This document shows, piece by piece, positions 59,389 to 64,000 of a stretch of DNA of 64,000 nt. The DNA comes from Sthenelais limicola (Eukaryota; Annelida; Polychaeta; Phyllodocida; Sigalionidae): positions 65,562,773 to 65,626,772 of the forward strand of contig OW804095.1 in NCBI GenBank assembly GCA_942159475.1, written 5' to 3'. The position numbers were made by a program, and so were the translations under genes. The notes beneath the pieces were generated by a model that was not told where the DNA came from, made no database searches, and saw nothing but the letters and a program-made list of their open reading frames with translations. Each line of letters begins with the position of its first letter. The first letter of the stretch is position 1.

Positions 59389-62300
59389 TTATTCCTTTGC
59401 GTCTGCTATCCCACCTTGCGTGATGGCAAATGTAGCCTCATTTTCTGGCTGATCTGGGCTGAAAAAGTCGTGATTGGTAATTTAATTCAATATTACTTTC
59501 ATGTAAATTATTTTTTGTAAATTTACTTTTGGAAAGTATGTAATAAAATACACCCTAATAAAATAGGATAAATTAATAATTTACTTCTTGAAACTAATAA
59601 AATAGATTTACCTATCGTAAACCTTGGCGATTCGCAACTCTCCCCTTCCTTTTCTAAGGCTTAAGCGAGTAGTTGAAGCATGGGCCATTATATGTCCACC
59701 TATGGGCTTCTTAGGGTCCACTTGGAAACTGAAATGAAATTAAACTTAAAAAGTAAAAGTAGATCTGCAACTAAATGTGACTCCTAAAATACTAGTGATT
59801 AACTTAAAGATTGCGTGAAATGTGCATAGACATTTAAAAACAAAATTTTAGAACAGAAAATAAATGTAACTTACGACATGGCCGCCCCAGGATCCGCCGT
59901 CATCTGATTTGTGACGAAAACTGCTACATTATACTCTGCAATTGAATTTTAAAAACAATAGAAGATAAATCGGTATACCATTAATCCATATCATAATTTT
60001 ATTGAACGGGTTCACTCACCTTCAGAGATTTTCTGAAGTCTTGACAGCAATTGTGCTAACTTCTGTTGGCGATCCGCCAACTCACCACGCCCACTGAAAT
60101 CCACCCTAAAAAGCGCCATAATCGAATCAACTACCTAAAAGTAAAACATACACCTGAATGCTTACTACAAAATAGTAAATGAAACTAGTAAAAATGAATG
60201 GGTGTAGTTCATTAAAACACATCTGAGCAAATTACCCACCAGTAACTTGAAAACTCCCATTTCTTCATGAAACTTTGCTGCGACAAAATCTAAGAGTTCA
60301 TACTGATGTTCACCTGGGAAAAAAATATATTTGAATCTCCTATTTCATATCCCCTATGGAGGAAGAAAATCATAAAGCTGTTAAGATGCTCACCATAGGT
60401 ATAAATAAACATTCACTATAGAGTTTTCCACTTGTAAAACTGGGTCAACAAAGTAAAAAGTAATGATTCCGAGTCTTTCATAATGTGAGTAATTTAAATG
60501 AGTTTGATTTAAGTATAATTATAATTCATTAGGATGTGTATATATATCTGTTATTGCTATAGTACTTTGTTCCTAGATGATATTTCTGTTGTTTATTGAC
60601 CTTAAAAAATACTTAAAAAGTCTTTAAATTGATTAAATAATATATTCAGGCCAACCCAAGGTTCCTCAAAGCTACGCGTTTCTATTCAAAAATACAAATG
60701 AAATATTAATCATTTCATATCAGAAGCTAAAAACTGCTTAGGGAATATGTCACCTGTGTCCAAACTGCAGATCTCAACTGTTGTTTTCTGCATTACATAT
60801 TCGCTTATACCTTGATTATCACCACCACTACCCCAATTACCCGAGGACAGCTTAGTAGGCGACTAGTTTAGAATTCATCAACTTATAAATAAGTTATTTC
60901 ATAGCAGCTGGAATATGTGTGTGGAAAAAAACATGGGAAGACCCACATATAAAAATATATAAATACTGAAGGGACATACTTGTATAGGCTCTCGCTATAA
61001 GGACATTATCAAGTACGGCCTCTTGATCCAAGTTAAAACGATCAGAGATATCCCGGAGGCGATCAGGGCGACTTGACAGTTAAGTACGATCAAGCAATCA
61101 AAGGTATATTCAATATAGGAGTCTTTTTAGTGTTTTATTTTAGTTTAATACTTTTTTTTGATAATGCTAATCTCTGTTGTGAATTATAGAAAAGGGTGAA
61201 CATTACACTTTTTTTCGGGCGAACAAAAATAACATTCATTAAAGTGAGTTTACCATTCATTTTGATAAAAGGAAAAGGATACAAGGTGTGCTCTGTGTCG
61301 ATGAAGATAACTTTTCCACCCATGTAGCCTTTTGCTCCAGGTAGTTGAGCAGTGACTGGAAATCCAAGAAATATTATCTTAAAATATATGTTGTAATTGC
61401 CCTTTTTAACAAACGTCAGGGCTCGAAAAAAACCTATGTTTACTTGCCCGGGGCAAGTAAAAAATGGCTCCGGGCAAGTAAAATTTAAAGTTACTTGCCC
61501 GAGCGGGCAAGTGAAAATTTCTACGGCGCCGATTTCAAACTCCTGTTGTGATGTCTACTTACAATGAAATGCCCCTGTAAATGTACAAAACTTTTGTTTA
61601 TAATTCTGCAAATAAATTCGGGCAAGTAAAAATTCTGTCGGGCAAGTAAATCTTGGCTGCCACTTGCCCAATGGGCAAGTGAAGTTGGTAGGTTTTTTTC
61701 GAGCCCTGAACGTTATCTGAATAATAATCTGTATGTTGATATGACAGGGCAAAAGAAATTACCACATAAGGTGTGAGATAATTGCGTCTTTCCCGTTCTG
61801 AATTCTCCAAACGCTTCAGTGATTGCCATGCTTTCTATGCCGCCGCCCATGAGCTTGCTGTTCGGGACAAAAATATAATGCATTGATTAAATCCCCATGA
61901 AGCAATTAAATGTAATCACCGAGAATGCCCTTCATTTGGGGATGAATTATGGTAAATTGTGCAAATTTATTTAATCTATGAATCTAATTTGACATAGACT
62001 ATGATAGAGAAGAGGAGGAGGAGGAAGCGGGTCTTATCCACTGGTTTGCCATAAAACGTACTCTAATTCTTGGCTCCCTGTAGAAATCTTGAAGCACATC
62101 TTCCTTTTGTCCGCATACTCAAGAGCAGTGAGGAATCCACCTTCCTGGAATTACACGTACCGTATATATAAGCCCACTTCATTCATAATAGTAACAGTAA
62201 TTACTGCAAAGTGTATCTACTTATTCTTCTAATAAAAAGGTTTCAATTTTATGAAATTCAAATCTACGACTTACCCCGGCGAGTTTACTCGCTATCTCTT

Positions 62301-63680
62301 TGATCTTTTCTACTTTTGCTTCTGATATGCCTTTGATAGCACATAGCTTTTTGCGTGTGTTCATCTGAATACCCTACAATGAAATAGATTTTATATTATG
62401 AAAATATCCAATAAATTCGTCATGCATAATGCGGCGAGTTGCTTGATCATCTCTGTAGATATGTCATCTTCTCATCTTGATACATTGAATTTCAGACCCG
62501 CAAAAACGTGGTATACCGTAAAAAAAGATATATAGATGCATGCTGAATCAAAACAATTATTCCACACTCGTCCATTTTAAAAGCACAATCTAAAACTATT
62601 TCCAGGACTTAAAGGCAGCTTTATTCGTGCACGCTCAAAACGTGGATGCGTTTTCCTTCGATCGAATTTAGAGTCATCGATTGAAATTTTTAAAAAAGAG
62701 CAAGATGTGGTCAATTTTAAAACGTTTAAATTTTGATTGATCAATTAATTTGAAATTTGAAAAGGTTTATTACCTTGATGGTGCATATTCCAGCTTGCTT
62801 CAGTTTCTTGATGTCAGCTGCATTCTATGGGAAAGTGACACGTATGTTATATGATTATGATGATATATTTGGACTGATTTTCAAAATTTATGTAAGTAAA
62901 AGATATGTTAACATATCCGGGGAGGTATGCCAAAAGAAGTATACCTCACTGGTTTTGATTTTAAGTAATTTTTGAGAGGAAAAAAATCGTTTTTAACGTG
63001 CTATTCAATGGGATTGACTATAGTGACAAAAGTTTAAAACGAGGGAAAAGACATTGGATCAAAGTTAACAAATTCAATTCCGACTAAAATAACAAGCCAA
63101 AATACCAACCAGGTTGAATAGAACAAAAAAGAAATGAAAAGAAAACCCGGTCAAAACAATGGAATACATCGCGAACATATTATTTCAGGATGCATTGGCA
63201 ACAATCGTCTACGTGATTAACTTGGTCTATCCATGCAACAAGATAGGGTAAATTAATAAAATTGATAAATCTAATGTTGGGAAAATAAATTTTGTCATAT
63301 TGAGGCAACGCTTGAAAACAATCATGATGAATAATGCGTTTATCTGTAACTTTTATATTGGCCTTAAATGGAATAATTTAAATAAAGTATCAAAAAATAT
63401 CACAGCAAATTAATGAACAAAAAAAAATAATACCATGCACTTACTATTCCATGTTCTTGCAAAACATCTATGTCTTGAAAAAATGATTCCTGCAACAAAG
63501 AAGATGAGGAATGTTTTAAAAGTTATTAAATTTTGATTGCATCATCAATCCTTGAAATCATCTTGTCTTCTTGATTAACAATTAAACAAATCTTTTCTAT
63601 GAAGTTCTTATTTTCCTAGAATTACTGACCTCTTCGTACTCGTTAGCCACATTTTGTTCCTCAACGACTTGGTCTTCCAT
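59389..63680 (-). CDS. DMC1: DMC1 meiotic recombinase, 13 exons, 341 aa
   Basis: Exons in reading order (+ coordinates): 63680-63630, 63489-63445, 62824-62774, 62373-62275, 62144-62062, 61857-61763, 61355-61283, 61071-60980, 60313-60240, 60134-60020, 59935-59875, 59728-59612, 59458-59389. All junctions are GT-AG and in phase. The 1026 bases give 341 aa; human DMC1 has 340. The N-terminal helix-hairpin-helix region ([19 protein letters not shown]) spans about 18-85. Walker A GEFRTGKT is at 127-134, Walker B LLVVD ends at Asp224, and DNA-binding loops with [16 protein letters not shown] and TADPGA follow. The signature [20 protein letters not shown] is DMC1 rather than RAD51. DMC1 forms filaments on single-stranded DNA and catalyses interhomologue strand invasion in meiosis. 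The start ATG follows a likely 5'-UTR splice acceptor. Confidence 0.97.
61417..61708. mobile_element. hAT-like MITE in DMC1 intron 6, 292 bp
   Basis: The ends CAGGGCTCGAAAAAAACCT and its inverted form are near-perfect; CAGGG starts are typical of hAT elements. AACGT borders both sides, shorter than the usual 8-bp hAT duplication. The interior is a cluster of ACTTGCCC/GGGCAAGT inverted pairs: one at about 61442-61462 around a single G, one at about 61491-61513, one at about 61661-61681, plus single copies. No coding capacity. Confidence 0.7.
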
Positions 63681-63698
63681 CTTCAAGCTTCAAGCTAG
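63681..63698 (-). other. DMC1 5' UTR segment with upstream splice acceptor
   Basis: On the minus strand TATTTTTCCCCTAG, a strong polypyrimidine acceptor, ends at 63699, leaving 18 bases of 5' UTR before the ATG. A further 5' noncoding exon is therefore likely in or beyond the remaining 300 bases, where I see no clear promoter motif. Confidence 0.4.
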
Positions 63699-64000
63699 CT
63701 AGGGGAAAAATACGCCGAGAATGATTTATCTTTACACTCATATGAAACTTGGCGGTTATCGTTATTATAATATGAAGCTAGCTGGAAATAATATAGTAAA
63801 AACAAAAATCTAAGGGTCAAATTTTAGGAGTAAATATCTATGTTATATTAATAATTGTCTAGCCGCTTGTAACGTTTTTATTCAGCTAACTATATATCTC
63901 CAAATAAACTGCTATCCGTTTCTTCAAGATCCGCTAGAATCCGCAATTTGTAATCTCGTTGATTAATCTAATGACATGATATTGAATGTTATAGAGAAAT

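Noticed and set aside
1..64000. CRISPR arrays, operons, bacterial-type promoters
   Set aside because: Spliced animal genes throughout; the tandem repeats lack spacer-repeat structure.

Overview
This is a window of an animal nuclear genome. Its genes are split by many GT-AG introns, the noncoding DNA is AT-rich and crowded with repeats, and three conserved animal genes can be read through in full. I infer a marine deuterostome, most likely an echinoderm or hemichordate. The inference rests on a DIRS-order retroelement with split direct repeats, a single SUN gene with traits of both vertebrate SUN1 and SUN2, and frequent TAGGCCTA-type words. No sequence search was available, so the species is open.

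Layout. 1-3635: 3' part of a decayed DIRS-order retrotransposon (reverse transcriptase/RNase H, then tyrosine recombinase, then split direct repeats). 3636-15200: a nest of mobile-element debris. It holds a 2.3 kb element with long terminal inverted repeats and a second inverted-repeat element inside it, a Harbinger-like MITE, a 4.5 kb inverted-repeat element with poly-C/poly-G minisatellites at its ends, and small hairpins. 15178-22020: a Rho GDP-dissociation inhibitor gene on the + strand (204 aa, three coding exons, 5' noncoding exon and 3' UTR proposed). 22050-31300: intergenic DNA with another MITE, an intact 401-aa zinc-finger/proline-rich ORF followed by a hammerhead-like stem-loop, minisatellites and foldback elements. 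31710-57678: a SUN-domain nuclear-envelope gene on the + strand. I resolve 24 phase-consistent coding exons (1229 aa), with two long 5' introns and an expanded run of hydrophobic exons before the transmembrane segment. 59389-63680: DMC1, the meiotic strand-exchange recombinase, on the minus strand (13 exons, 341 aa), convergent with SUN and with a hAT-like MITE in one intron.

How the genes relate. RhoGDI keeps prenylated Rho GTPases soluble in the cytosol. SUN proteins bridge chromatin to the cytoskeleton and move meiotic chromosomes from the envelope, while DMC1 carries out homologous strand invasion in the same meiotic stage. SUN2 and DMC1 are also near each other in human 22q13.1, so the SUN-DMC1 pairing may be an old linkage. 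The least explained signals are three stem-loops with hammerhead-like cores, the zinc-finger/SUMO-motif ORF, a 57-bp perfect hairpin flanked by an exact 10-bp direct repeat, and the SUN exon array with a possible second start.
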